Shown here: piece after piece, positions 8,701 to 14,790 of the stretch
Layout: each line of letters opens with the position of its first letter
Numbering within the stretch: the stretch's first letter is position 1
The notes under the pieces: model-generated
What the model was told of the DNA's origin: nothing
Database searches by the model: none
The model's input: only the letters and a program-made list of their open reading frames with translations
Assembly (NCBI GenBank): GCA_022615215.1
Contig: JAKEHD010000061.1
Location: 1-14,790 of the forward strand
From: Blastocatellia bacterium
GTDB taxonomy: Bacteria; Acidobacteriota; Blastocatellia; UBA7656
Length of the DNA stretch: 14,790 bases
Direction: 5' to 3'
Translations under genes and position numbers: made by a program

Positions 8701-9510
8701 GATGCCGAGAGCGAGCGCAAGGAAACAGTGCTTATGGGACATCCCACGCGGGTCGTAGGCGCGGGCTTTACACCCGATGGGAGACGGCTTGTGTCTGTTG
8801 ACCGAGATGGGCTGGTGATCGTGTGGAACCTGGCCGAGCGCCAGCCACAGTTGCAGTTCACACACCAGGATATGAGACTTAGCCATTGTTTGGCCATCTC
8901 GCCTGATGGCCGCTGGATCGCGACTACGAAGGGCGTTTATGAACACGCGACGGGCCTCCAGGTAATCAGTTTCTATACTGTAAACGATCCCGTCTTATCG
9001 CTCAAAAGTCTTACCGATTCCTACGGCATGACTTTTTCCGCTGATGGGAGATGGCTGGCTATTGTGACACGTGATGGCTATCTCGTTTTGTGGGACACGG
9101 CGACCTGGAAAGTGATTGACTATGCAGATATAAGCCCTACCTCCCTCATCGCCGTCAGCTTCTCTAACGACGGGAGGTGGCTTGTGACCGGCGAAGATGA
9201 AGGGGTGGTGCGCCTGTGGTCTGTGCAGCCGCTCAAAGAGGTGGCTGTGCTTGGCAGCCACACGGCACGGATCAAATCGGTGGCTTTTTCGCCCGATGGC
9301 CGCCGGGTAGTTTCGGCAGGCGATGACCAGACAATCGCGCTATGGGATGTCGGGAGCCGCAGCCTCATTATGAATATCGGCACGCACACCGCGCCAGTGC
9401 TTGCAGTCGCCTTCTCGCCTGACGGAAAGCAAATCCTATCGGGCGAGCACGACCGCTCGGTTCGCCTCTACACGCGCCACCGCGCGCTTTGGGGCTACAG
9501 GCTGGACTGA
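5704..9510 (+). CDS. Membrane Ser/Thr kinase fused to an nSTAND NTPase and WD40 repeats
   Basis: This 1268-aa protein has three modules. Residues 11-290 are a PknB-type kinase: glycine loop LGSGGMGEV (17-25), VALK lysine 40, catalytic HCDIKSSN (131-138), DFG (151-153), GTPGYLSPEQ. The catalytic Asp, Lys and Asn are present, but Cys replaces the usual Arg of HRD, making it a non-RD kinase. Two hydrophobic segments follow (about 341-359 and 370-387). An nSTAND-type NTPase begins at YGRE (420), with Walker A GESGCGKTS (445-453), Walker B LVIICDQFEE (Asp 521) and a winged-helix-like end (YELMHEYLIDRI). A third hydrophobic segment (812-834) leads to about ten WD40-like repeats (848-1268, several FSPDGR...WD units, the sixth degenerate). 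Three membrane passes would put kinase and NTPase in the cytoplasm and the WD40 outside. The likely role is a sensor or signalling ATPase; ligand and targets are unknown. The ribosome site is weak. Confidence 0.9.
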   Translation: MSVESGTLGPYEILARLGSGGMGEVYLAHDPKLRRRVALKFLPQDMIVDKQADEHLAIEASAAASLNHPRIATIYELRQEESLCCIVMEYVEGQTLKDRIKETAFEISEAVAIALQIAEALKAAHARGLLHCDIKSSNIMLTPEGDVKVLDFGLSRLMRRPDAGAPHQTGETAASTGVAKDTSNMAEPDGVAGTPGYLSPEQARGEPLDARTDIFSFGIVLYEMVSGRLPFEGEGRRDLLRAMLESEPPPLGTLRDGVPLELESIVRRCLEKNPDRRYDSASEILSELEQLKSDLDAATAFEVPAGETSRREVETERPSYSLKPSPLGPAALWLFRHRRWLMAAGALALVAAGFDLLILQPQGSGRARDLGLFVIAAVSFIGYIALLSQSGRLRRSFSRAASSAFRGLLPFQEQDRDRFYGRETETSALFDMVAHDEFRFGVLYGESGCGKTSLIRAGLIPNLLEKGHTALYCRSHRDPLAVILEQCRKHTGLAAQEHEPALDFLRRASEKAGAGLVIICDQFEEFFVNFRTKESRAPFVSLVAACNQSSDLRVKFLFSMRSDFLYLIGAEFDGLVVEPLMMAKRFHLRNLDRERAEEIIERSARQARLPLEAGLSRQVARDLVTGGEVLPSELQIVGEQLQSKRIYTAQEYRQAGGKEQLVHSYLEEVIEATGERDSSALVLRSLISDENTRLTLTLAEIVRRTQCSSETVERILELFAQARLVREIQDEEPWRYELMHEYLIDRINQITGRVMDATQRANRLLRQYLSNYSVDKRARIPANKLWFIKRYSDAATASQARELFGKSLRRGVVQAGGLLVLFMIAATLAAAWLSVSEEWEEVRLSDGHRAAVRKAAFSPDGRLLVSVGEDAKVMVWDFARRERLATFNDHTDWINSVAFSPDGRLVATGAEVVILWDAITRQKIAPLDYPSIVWSVVFSPDGRWLVSTHGDGTIQVWDVAERRRVVGLNEHSDSVRTVAWSRDGKRVASAGEDRSIIVWDAESERKETVLMGHPTRVVGAGFTPDGRRLVSVDRDGLVIVWNLAERQPQLQFTHQDMRLSHCLAISPDGRWIATTKGVYEHATGLQVISFYTVNDPVLSLKSLTDSYGMTFSADGRWLAIVTRDGYLVLWDTATWKVIDYADISPTSLIAVSFSNDGRWLVTGEDEGVVRLWSVQPLKEVAVLGSHTARIKSVAFSPDGRRVVSAGDDQTIALWDVGSRSLIMNIGTHTAPVLAVAFSPDGKQILSGEHDRSVRLYTRHRALWGYRLD

Positions 9511-9517
9511 AAAATAT

Positions 9518-9592
9518 CCGCGAACCGCGCGAAGAGCGATGAAAGATTAGGGCGGTTCTGGTTTGTTTGGCGGCCTTCGCGGGTGAATGCGG
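9518..9592. repeat. REP-like long imperfect palindrome
   Basis: CGCGAAG (9528-9534) pairs with CTTCGCG (9575-9581), and an outer CCGC (9518-9521) pairs with GCGG (9589-9592). The two sets are separated by small internal loops. It lies directly after the kinase stop codon and resembles dispersed intergenic palindromes built on CGCGAA/TTCGCG. It may protect or end the kinase transcript, though no T-run follows. Confidence 0.45.
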
Positions 9593-9625
9593 GCGAATGA
9601 TGAAGCGGATCAGGACGGATAATGT

Positions 9626-9970
9626 ATGAAGATCCAATATGTTCGAGAGCTTCTCAGAGAAGAGGAAATCGAGCTTGAGTTTTCACTGCCCCATGCATTG
9701 GTCGAAGCCAGGAAAGATGTATTGACCGAAGAAGATTTAACCCAAGCGGCGATGGCCGGTGAGGTGGTGGAGGATTATGGAGAGCGTATATTATTGCTGG
9801 GCTTTGTAGCAGATTATAATATCCCGTTCCATATCGTGTTAGAATATGTTGCAGGCGATCCGGTAGCCACGATAGTAACAGCCTACATACCAGGCCGCGA
9901 CCGATGGGAGGCTGATTGGAAAACCAGAAAAAGAGACCGAAGGAAAAAGAAACGGAAGAAAAAAGGATGA
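9626..9970 (+). CDS. DUF4258 family protein, putative toxin of a toxin-antitoxin pair
   Basis: This 114-aa protein has the DUF4258 pattern: FSLPHALVEA near residue 18, LTEEDLTQAAMAGEVVEDYG, ILLLGF, PFHIVLEYV and IVTAYIPGRDRWEADW. DUF4258 proteins are small and are often encoded beside YgiT-type zinc-finger proteins; an RNase-like toxin role is proposed for such pairs but not shown here. The C-terminus is an unusually basic Lys/Arg tail (KTRKRDRRKKKRKKKG) that could contact nucleic acid. ATG 9626 has AGGACGG seven bases upstream, a good ribosome site. The stop overlaps the next gene as ATGA. Confidence 0.75.
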   Translation: MKIQYVRELLREEEIELEFSLPHALVEARKDVLTEEDLTQAAMAGEVVEDYGERILLLGFVADYNIPFHIVLEYVAGDPVATIVTAYIPGRDRWEADWKTRKRDRRKKKRKKKG

Positions 9971-10248
9971 GAATACGATGCAGCGGCAAATGTCCAGGCA
10001 CACCCGAACCTGGATATACGACACAGACCTTCGAGCGGCGCGGTTCACCAGTGAGAGTGACTATAAGCAATATCCCCGCGGCCGTTTGTCCGGTCTGTCA
10101 CGAGAGCTACGTCGATCGCCAGACAGCCCGTCAGATCGATTTATTGATCGAGCCTTTTCATGGCAAACACGGGCGCATTCCATCCTTGCCCCCCGCAGAA
10201 GTGGCGATTGACTTCGCTCGGGCGATAGCGGCTATCAGAGTAGCCTGA
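9967..10248 (+). CDS. YgiT-type zinc-finger protein, putative antitoxin
   Basis: This 93-aa protein has two paired-Cys knuckles, Cys5-x3-Cys9 and Cys41-Pro-Val-Cys44, and the family phrase NIPAAVCPVCHESYVDRQTA followed by a helical segment ending in IDLLIEPF. It lacks the C-terminal XRE helix-turn-helix of MqsA, so DNA binding is not evident. I start at ATG 9967 because it overlaps the upstream stop (ATGA) and gives the normal short N-terminus; an in-frame ATG at 9916 would add 17 charged residues. Its stop overlaps the following activator gene (TGATG), which suggests translational coupling of all three. The role of neutralising the DUF4258 protein is inferred from family pairing. Confidence 0.8.
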   Translation: MRIRCSGKCPGTPEPGYTTQTFERRGSPVRVTISNIPAAVCPVCHESYVDRQTARQIDLLIEPFHGKHGRIPSLPPAEVAIDFARAIAAIRVA

Positions 10249-12065
10249 TGAAAACCAGACCAGACCGAATCAAAGCCCTCTCCGGCGCTTTGGCGTCGTT
10301 GCTTGAGCAGGAGGGGCTAGCCTGCCGGGACATGATTTCATCGCTCATCGAAGCCATACGCTCGCCGCAGGGCACGGAGAGTCAGCGGGCGCTGCACCTC
10401 ACAGGCGTGTTGAAGAAGCTTCAGGACAGGCTCGACCTGTTGACGAAGATGGCCTGTGATGATTTTCTTGAGAAGATCGCAAGCGAGGCGGAAGAGTCGG
10501 GCGATTCTCTGGCCGACAGCCGCGCGGCTACAGTCTTTGCTTCGCTCGTCAAAGTCCAGCCGCCGACAGTTCAGGCCGTTTGCGAATCATTGCTCGACCG
10601 CCTTATCGAAGTCATAGAGGCCGAGCGGGGTTTCATTCTCTTCTATTTTCCCGAATCAACCGAAGCTTCCATACATGTTGCCCGCAATTACATGACCCGA
10701 AATCTATCGGTCGAAGAGTACGGCTTCAGCCGCAGCCTGCTCAAGAATGTCTTTGAAGGCGGCAAACCGCTTCTGCTCGAAGACGCTTCCGGCGATGCGA
10801 AGTTTTCAAAAGAAGTGAGCGTGATACAATTGGCCCTCAAGTCCGTACTGGCTGCTCCGATGATTCAGAATGGCCGCGTCGTCGGCGCTCTCTACCTGGA
10901 GAATAACAAGCTTGTGAGCGCTTTTGATGAGCGAGACTTGTGCCTTGTGGAGGATGTGGCGCGATTCGCCGTCTTCTATCTCGACAATGCGCGGCTGCTT
11001 CCTGTCGCATTCGAGCCGGACGCAAGGATTTTCCTCGATGAGAGCAAGGCATCCAAAGAGATCATAGGCCGTGATCCGAACATACTTGCGCTACTCGATG
11101 TGGTGGGCCGTATAGCCGATTCGCCCGCCGCTGTACTGATAGAAGGCGAGACCGGAACAGGAAAAGAACTCGTGGCCCGCGCGCTACACTTTCAGAGTTC
11201 GCGCAGAGACCGGCCTTTCGTGGCCCTCAATTGCGCGGCCATTCCTGAACATTTGCTTGAGTCAGAATTGTTCGGCTACGAGAAGGGCGCTTTTACGGGA
11301 GCAGTGGGGCGGTACATAGGGCACATCGAGCGATGCGATGGGGGGACGCTGTTTCTCGACGAGATAAACGAAATGGTCGGCCCGCTTCAATCGAAGTTGC
11401 TCCGCTTCTTACAATCGCAGGAGTTTTACAGGCTGAGCAGCACAGAGATGGTTCGAGTCGACGTGCGGATAGTTGCGGCCACGAGCAAAAATCTGAAGGC
11501 GATCATTCAGGAAGGGAAGTTTCAAGAAGCCCTCTATTACCGCCTCAACGTCATTCCCATTCGCATTCCGGCATTGCGCGAAAGGAGAGGCGACATCCAG
11601 CTTTTGATCGAGCATTTCCTCGATAAGTTTTCCGCCGTCTACGGCAAACGGGTTTTCTTGGAGCAAGAAGCGCGCGAGCATCTGAGCCATTATGATTACC
11701 CCGGCAACGTGCGTGAGCTTGAAAACCTGATACACCGCCTCGTAGTTCTTGCCTCGGACGACTCTATAAGGGCAGGCGATTTGCCTGACGAGGTGCGGCA
11801 AGAGACATCGGAGCGGTTCAGCCTGGAGAAGGATCCGCTTTACAGGGTCTTGCACACGCCGCCTGTCGACCTTGAAGACTTGCGCCGCCGCAAAGAGGAG
11901 GTGCAGCGCGTGCTGGACGAGCAGACTTATCAACTCGTATTGAAAGCTGTTGAAGAAGCCGACGGCAACCTGACCCTGGCGGCGGCCCGTTTGGGAATGC
12001 ATCGCGTCACGCTCTACAACTGGCTGAAGAGATCAAAGCAGGCAGACGGCCAATCACAACCCTGA
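10248..12065 (+). CDS. Sigma-54-dependent enhancer-binding activator with GAF sensor
   Basis: This 605-aa bacterial enhancer-binding protein uses ATP to open sigma-54 promoters. Residues 1-100 are helical and unrecognised. About 104-255 is a GAF domain (TVQAVCESLLDRLIEVIEAE, FILFYF, VLAAPMIQNGRVVGALYLEN), which senses a small ligand or redox cue rather than taking a response-regulator phosphate. The AAA+ domain has Walker A GETGTGKE (300-307), an intact GAFTGA sigma-54 contact loop (347-352), Walker B GGTLFLDE (365-372), and ALRERRGDI and YPGNVRELEN further on. A Fis-type helix-turn-helix (GNLTLAAARLGMHRVTLYNW) ends the protein near 573-592. The ATG overlaps the antitoxin stop, so it is co-translated with the toxin-antitoxin pair. 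A matching sigma-54 promoter and two dyads lie immediately downstream. Confidence 0.93.
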   Translation: MKTRPDRIKALSGALASLLEQEGLACRDMISSLIEAIRSPQGTESQRALHLTGVLKKLQDRLDLLTKMACDDFLEKIASEAEESGDSLADSRAATVFASLVKVQPPTVQAVCESLLDRLIEVIEAERGFILFYFPESTEASIHVARNYMTRNLSVEEYGFSRSLLKNVFEGGKPLLLEDASGDAKFSKEVSVIQLALKSVLAAPMIQNGRVVGALYLENNKLVSAFDERDLCLVEDVARFAVFYLDNARLLPVAFEPDARIFLDESKASKEIIGRDPNILALLDVVGRIADSPAAVLIEGETGTGKELVARALHFQSSRRDRPFVALNCAAIPEHLLESELFGYEKGAFTGAVGRYIGHIERCDGGTLFLDEINEMVGPLQSKLLRFLQSQEFYRLSSTEMVRVDVRIVAATSKNLKAIIQEGKFQEALYYRLNVIPIRIPALRERRGDIQLLIEHFLDKFSAVYGKRVFLEQEAREHLSHYDYPGNVRELENLIHRLVVLASDDSIRAGDLPDEVRQETSERFSLEKDPLYRVLHTPPVDLEDLRRRKEEVQRVLDEQTYQLVLKAVEEADGNLTLAAARLGMHRVTLYNWLKRSKQADGQSQP

Positions 12066-12094
12066 AAACACAATGAGGTTGCTGCCTGAAGCAG

Positions 12095-12115
12095 GTGTAG
12101 TCGATGTGACTACAC
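12095..12115. promoter_or_regulatory. Dyad 1: probable upstream activating site
   Basis: A perfect 8-bp inverted repeat, GTGTAGTC (12095-12102) and GACTACAC (12108-12115), surrounds a 5-bp spacer. It lies 30 bp after the activator stop and about 237 bp before the predicted sigma-54 start. No T-run follows, so a terminator is less likely. A related dyad lies at 12211-12230. Confidence 0.55.
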
Positions 12116-12210
12116 TGGCCCGCCCGTAGCCGCGCGCCCTAACCGTGGCATTCAATCCTGACGATTCGTTGTGACATAAGGGTTTAATGAATCTTCGAAC
12201 CGTCAAGTCC

Positions 12211-12230
12211 GTGTAATCGCTCATTTACAC
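12211..12230. promoter_or_regulatory. Dyad 2: probable second upstream activating site
   Basis: GTGTAATC at 12211-12218 differs from the dyad 1 left arm by one base, and TTACAC at 12225-12230 mirrors GTGTAA. Its centre is about 115 bp from dyad 1, close to eleven DNA turns, and about 120 bp before the predicted transcription start. This is normal enhancer spacing for sigma-54 activators. An A7 tract at 12277-12283 lies between it and the promoter and could favour bending. Confidence 0.5.
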
Positions 12231-12314
12231 CCGCTTACTTTCCGATTCAGCCCGGCGCAGGCTAATTGCCTTGAATAAAAAAAGATAGCCCTTTGCGCGA
12301 GATAAAGGTATTTC

Positions 12315-12331
12315 CTGGCATGACATTTGCC
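12315..12331 (+). promoter_or_regulatory. Sigma-54 (-24/-12) promoter
   Basis: TGGCATGACATTTGCC (12316-12331) matches the consensus TGGCACGNNNNTTGCW except at two positions: T for C after GGCA, and C for the last W. The essential GG and GC pairs have the correct spacing. Predicted start is near 12342, giving a leader of about 215 nt before the ankyrin-WD40 gene. The whole 492-bp gap (12066-12557) otherwise holds only the two dyads and a possible leader peptide. Confidence 0.75.
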
Positions 12332-12443
12332 TTGGTTAGGCGCTTCGCCTGTGATCGAAACATCTTGTCAATTATGGAATTGGTGATGGAATTCGCTTCC
12401 CTCGCATTCACTGTAACCTCTCACCTGTTTGAAAGGAAACGGC

Positions 12444-12479
12444 ATGATGAATCAATCTTCGGTAACGGACTTCGGTTAG
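12444..12479 (+). CDS. Possible 11-aa leader peptide
   Basis: A short ORF, MMNQSSVTDFG, starts at ATG 12444 with AAAGGA eight bases upstream and ends at TAG 12477-12479. It lies inside the predicted sigma-54 transcript, 78 bp before the ankyrin-WD40 start. The ribosome site is better than expected by chance, but the ORF is too short to be sure. The peptide has no run of a single amino acid that would suggest attenuation. Confidence 0.25.
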   Translation: MMNQSSVTDFG

Positions 12480-12557
12480 TCTCAGAGGTAATCGGAGTAG
12501 ATAGGTTCTAGGCTGCATCTATTTCGTGAGGCTTTAGACCTCGTAAAGGAGAATATC

Positions 12558-14690
12558 ATGTTAAGAAGAATGTTGTGCGCGTGTTTCGTTGTTTTTTTGT
12601 GTGCAACTCTAGGAGTTGCACAGGATTTAAATTCAGATTTGATAAAGGCTGCCAAGGAAGGAGACACTGCAACAGTTAAAGCCTTGTTAGCCAAGGGTGC
12701 CAACATCAATGCGCGAGACAATGTTGAAAGCCTAACGCCTTTGATTTGCGCGGCGGCAACGGGGCATACCGAAACCGCAAGCTTTTTGCTAGACACAGGC
12801 GCAGATGTCAATGCCAAGGAATATGCTGGACGCACAGCATTAATGTTTGTGGCACTAAAAGGCTATTCTGAAATTGTCAAGGCATTGTTGGACAAAAGCG
12901 CAGATGTAAATCTAAGTGACAATAATCAGAACACTGCTTTGGTGATTGCAGCACAACAAGGTTTCCTCCAAATCGTCGAAGCTCTATTGGCGAAGGGGGC
13001 TAGAGTGGATGCAAAAGAACATAAGGGTTTGACAGCCATGATTCTAGCTGCGTCTAATGGCCATTCTTCGATTGTTGGAGTCCTGCTGGCGAAAGGTGCT
13101 GATGTCAATGCGCGTGCTAACGACGGCGCGACAGCCTTAATATATGCGGCGGCTAAAGGCCACGTCGAAGTTGTCAAAGTGTTGCTCGCCAAAGGTGCTG
13201 ATCTGAATGCAAAGTTTCAAGGCATCACAGCATTGATGGCTGCGGAGCGTGCAGGCAATCCCGCTATAGTGCAATTGCTAAAGGATGCCGGGTCTGGCGC
13301 GTCTGCCTCACTAGAGAATCAAGCGCAGCTTCAAAAGGACTTGCTGGATGCTGTGTTCAAAGGCGACGTATATGCCGTAAAAGCAGTGGTGGACAAAGGA
13401 GCTGATGTCAACTTCAAGCATGCTGAAGGAATTACGCCGCTGATGATTGCAACTGGGAAAGGCTTCACCGCGGTCGTCAAACTACTTTTGGAAAGAGGTG
13501 CTAATCCCAACCTGAAGACGGATGCAGGTCTCACACCGTTGATGATGGCTGCCGGTAAGAATGATATTGAGATGGTAAATGCGCTCTTGGCAAAGGGCGC
13601 TGATGTGAATACGGAAAGTAAGGTTGGCGAAACTGCCCTGGGCATCGCGACCAAAGAAGGCCATGCTGAAGTTATTGCGCTGCTAAAGAAAGCTGGTGCC
13701 ACTCCACCAAAAGGCGATCCAAACCTTGCACTACAAATTGACCATCTGGCCAAAGTGTTTTCAGTTGCTTTCTCACCGGATGGCAAAACGATTGCCAGCG
13801 GCGGCGATGACAAGAATGTAAAACTTTGGGATGCCGCCACTGGAAAATTAATTCGCACTTTGAGCGGTCATACGGGAACAGTTGGTTCAGTATCTTTTTC
13901 GGCAGACGGAAAAATTTTAGCAAGCAGCAGTAGTGATAAAACGATCGGGCTTTGGCAAATACAGTCAGGGGTTTCTATCAAAACCTTGACCGGACACGAA
14001 GACGATGCGATTGCTTTATCAAAGGATGGCAAGATGCTTGTGAGCGGAAGTTCCGACGGCTCTGTCAAGCTATGGAACGTGGAGACAGGTAGCGTACTGT
14101 GGATGCAGAAACTTGGGAGTACAAGCATTGTGAGGTCTGTCGCTTTCTCACCAGACTCTCGCACAGTTGTCAGTGGTCAATGGATTCTTGATGCTGCCGG
14201 TTCAGACATTTCGTTTGGAACTGGAGGAATGAGCGGGAGTATCTCTGTTATCAGTGAAGCTGCCATCTGGGATGTAGATGGAGGCAAATTAAGGTACACC
14301 TTGAGCGGACACGATAGAGCCAGACTGAGCCTTCCTCCGACTACTCCATCTTGGACTTCGGTTGCGTTCGCGCCCGACGGAAATATGGTGGTAAGCGGGG
14401 CAAGCGACAACCTGATACTGCTTTGGGATACTAAAACGGGTAAGCCGGTGAAGAAATTGCAGGGACACGAGAAGACAATAGTTTCAGTCGCTTTCTCGCC
14501 CGATGGCACAAAGGTAGCGAGCGGGAGTGCCGATGTAACAGTTCGCTTGTGGAATGTTCAAACAGGAGAGCTTCAGCAAACCCTTAAAGGTCACGCTAGT
14601 ATGGTAACTTCGGTTGCCTTCTCGCCGGATGGCAAGCTATTAGCAAGCGGGAGTACAGATGGGACAGTTAGAGTATGGCAGGTTAAGTAG
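12558..14690 (+). CDS. Exported ankyrin-repeat and WD40-repeat protein
   Basis: This 710-aa protein begins with a Sec-type signal peptide (MLRRMLCACFVVFLCATLGVAQ, cleavage likely after VA near residue 21), so it should act in the periplasm or outside. About eleven ankyrin repeats follow, seven in one block (about 25-245) and four in another (about 255-385), with TALxxAAxxGHxxIVxxLLxKGADVNA units. From His396 to the end are seven WD40 blades, enough for one propeller; blade 3 is short (HEDDAIALSKDGK) and blade 4 has an insert. There is no enzyme motif, which suggests a binding or scaffold protein. A strong ribosome site, AAAGGAGAATATC, precedes ATG 12558. Sampled GC is about 43-50%, against about 60% or more in the kinase gene, suggesting separate origin. 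Expression is probably sigma-54 dependent. The stop TAG is the edge of a candidate miniature element. Confidence 0.9.
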   Translation: MLRRMLCACFVVFLCATLGVAQDLNSDLIKAAKEGDTATVKALLAKGANINARDNVESLTPLICAAATGHTETASFLLDTGADVNAKEYAGRTALMFVALKGYSEIVKALLDKSADVNLSDNNQNTALVIAAQQGFLQIVEALLAKGARVDAKEHKGLTAMILAASNGHSSIVGVLLAKGADVNARANDGATALIYAAAKGHVEVVKVLLAKGADLNAKFQGITALMAAERAGNPAIVQLLKDAGSGASASLENQAQLQKDLLDAVFKGDVYAVKAVVDKGADVNFKHAEGITPLMIATGKGFTAVVKLLLERGANPNLKTDAGLTPLMMAAGKNDIEMVNALLAKGADVNTESKVGETALGIATKEGHAEVIALLKKAGATPPKGDPNLALQIDHLAKVFSVAFSPDGKTIASGGDDKNVKLWDAATGKLIRTLSGHTGTVGSVSFSADGKILASSSSDKTIGLWQIQSGVSIKTLTGHEDDAIALSKDGKMLVSGSSDGSVKLWNVETGSVLWMQKLGSTSIVRSVAFSPDSRTVVSGQWILDAAGSDISFGTGGMSGSISVISEAAIWDVDGGKLRYTLSGHDRARLSLPPTTPSWTSVAFAPDGNMVVSGASDNLILLWDTKTGKPVKKLQGHEKTIVSVAFSPDGTKVASGSADVTVRLWNVQTGELQQTLKGHASMVTSVAFSPDGKLLASGSTDGTVRVWQVK

Positions 14691-14787
14691 AGCGTGTCGC
14701 ACAAATGGATTTTCTGCCCAGATATTGTGTGTGGCTGTTTGACCATCTACAAGTTATGGGCCGTTTCTTGAATTATGCGACATGCCC
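14690..14787. mobile_element. Candidate 98-bp miniature element with terminal inverted repeats
   Basis: The left end GAGCGTGTCGCACAAAT and the reverse complement of the right end, GGGCATGTCGCATAATT, match at 13 of 17 positions. TA flanks both ends (14688-14689 and 14788-14789), as with TA-targeting elements such as the IS630/Tc1 group. There is no coding capacity inside. The left TA is part of the ankyrin-WD40 stop codon TAG. It could instead be one end of a larger element, because the window stops here. Confidence 0.35.
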
Positions 14788-14790
14788 TAA

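Noticed and set aside
12095..12115. Dyad 1 as a terminator of the activator operon
   Set aside because: No T-run follows on either strand, and a related dyad recurs 115 bp downstream, which fits a protein-binding site better. It cannot be fully excluded.
12293..12511. A 72-codon frame in the intergenic region
   Set aside because: It overlaps the sigma-54 promoter, has no ribosome site and no recognisable features.
1..14790. CRISPR array
   Set aside because: No regularly spaced direct repeats of 20 bases or more were seen; the repeating signals inside the two WD40 genes are protein repeats.

Overview
The window is bacterial DNA that most resembles Acidobacteriota. The evidence is a fairly GC-rich backbone, a PknB-type kinase carrying an NTPase and WD40 repeats, a multiheme cytochrome fused to a 5'-nucleotidase-like domain, unfused lysC and hom, and a merR/tRNA-Pro pair. 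This lineage is inferred from gene style, not from a marker gene. TGA ends several genes here, so the standard code is in use.

Left part (about 1-5450, all minus strand): hom, lysC, a MerR-family regulator, tRNA-Pro(GGG), then a secreted tetraheme cytochrome. hom and lysC cover two steps of aspartate-family amino-acid synthesis. The cytochrome gene looks like two ORFs split by one TGA, but both halves are in the same frame. The TGA replaces the second Cys of the family's PCGC...GG motif, and a bacterial SECIS-like hairpin follows it. It is therefore a candidate selenoprotein, with a simple nonsense mutation as the main alternative.

Middle part (about 5600-12065, plus strand): a 1268-aa kinase-nSTAND-WD40 protein with three predicted membrane segments. 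A tightly overlapping three-gene unit follows: a DUF4258 toxin-like protein, a YgiT-type zinc-finger antitoxin-like protein and a sigma-54 enhancer-binding protein with a GAF sensor and an intact GAFTGA motif.

Right part (12066-14790): a 492-bp non-coding stretch with two related dyads about 115 bp apart, a near-consensus sigma-54 (-24/-12) promoter and a long leader. It precedes a gene for a signal-peptide-bearing protein with about 11 ankyrin repeats and a seven-blade WD40 domain. That gene has visibly lower GC than its neighbours. A roughly 98-bp candidate miniature element with imperfect terminal inverted repeats and flanking TA starts on its stop codon.

Working hypothesis: the kinase-STAND-WD40 protein, the toxin-antitoxin/activator operon and the sigma-54-driven exported ankyrin-WD40 protein form one envelope-linked sensing and response module. 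The regulatory DNA supports the activator-to-ankyrin-WD40 link directly. The link to the kinase rests only on proximity and shared WD40 domains.
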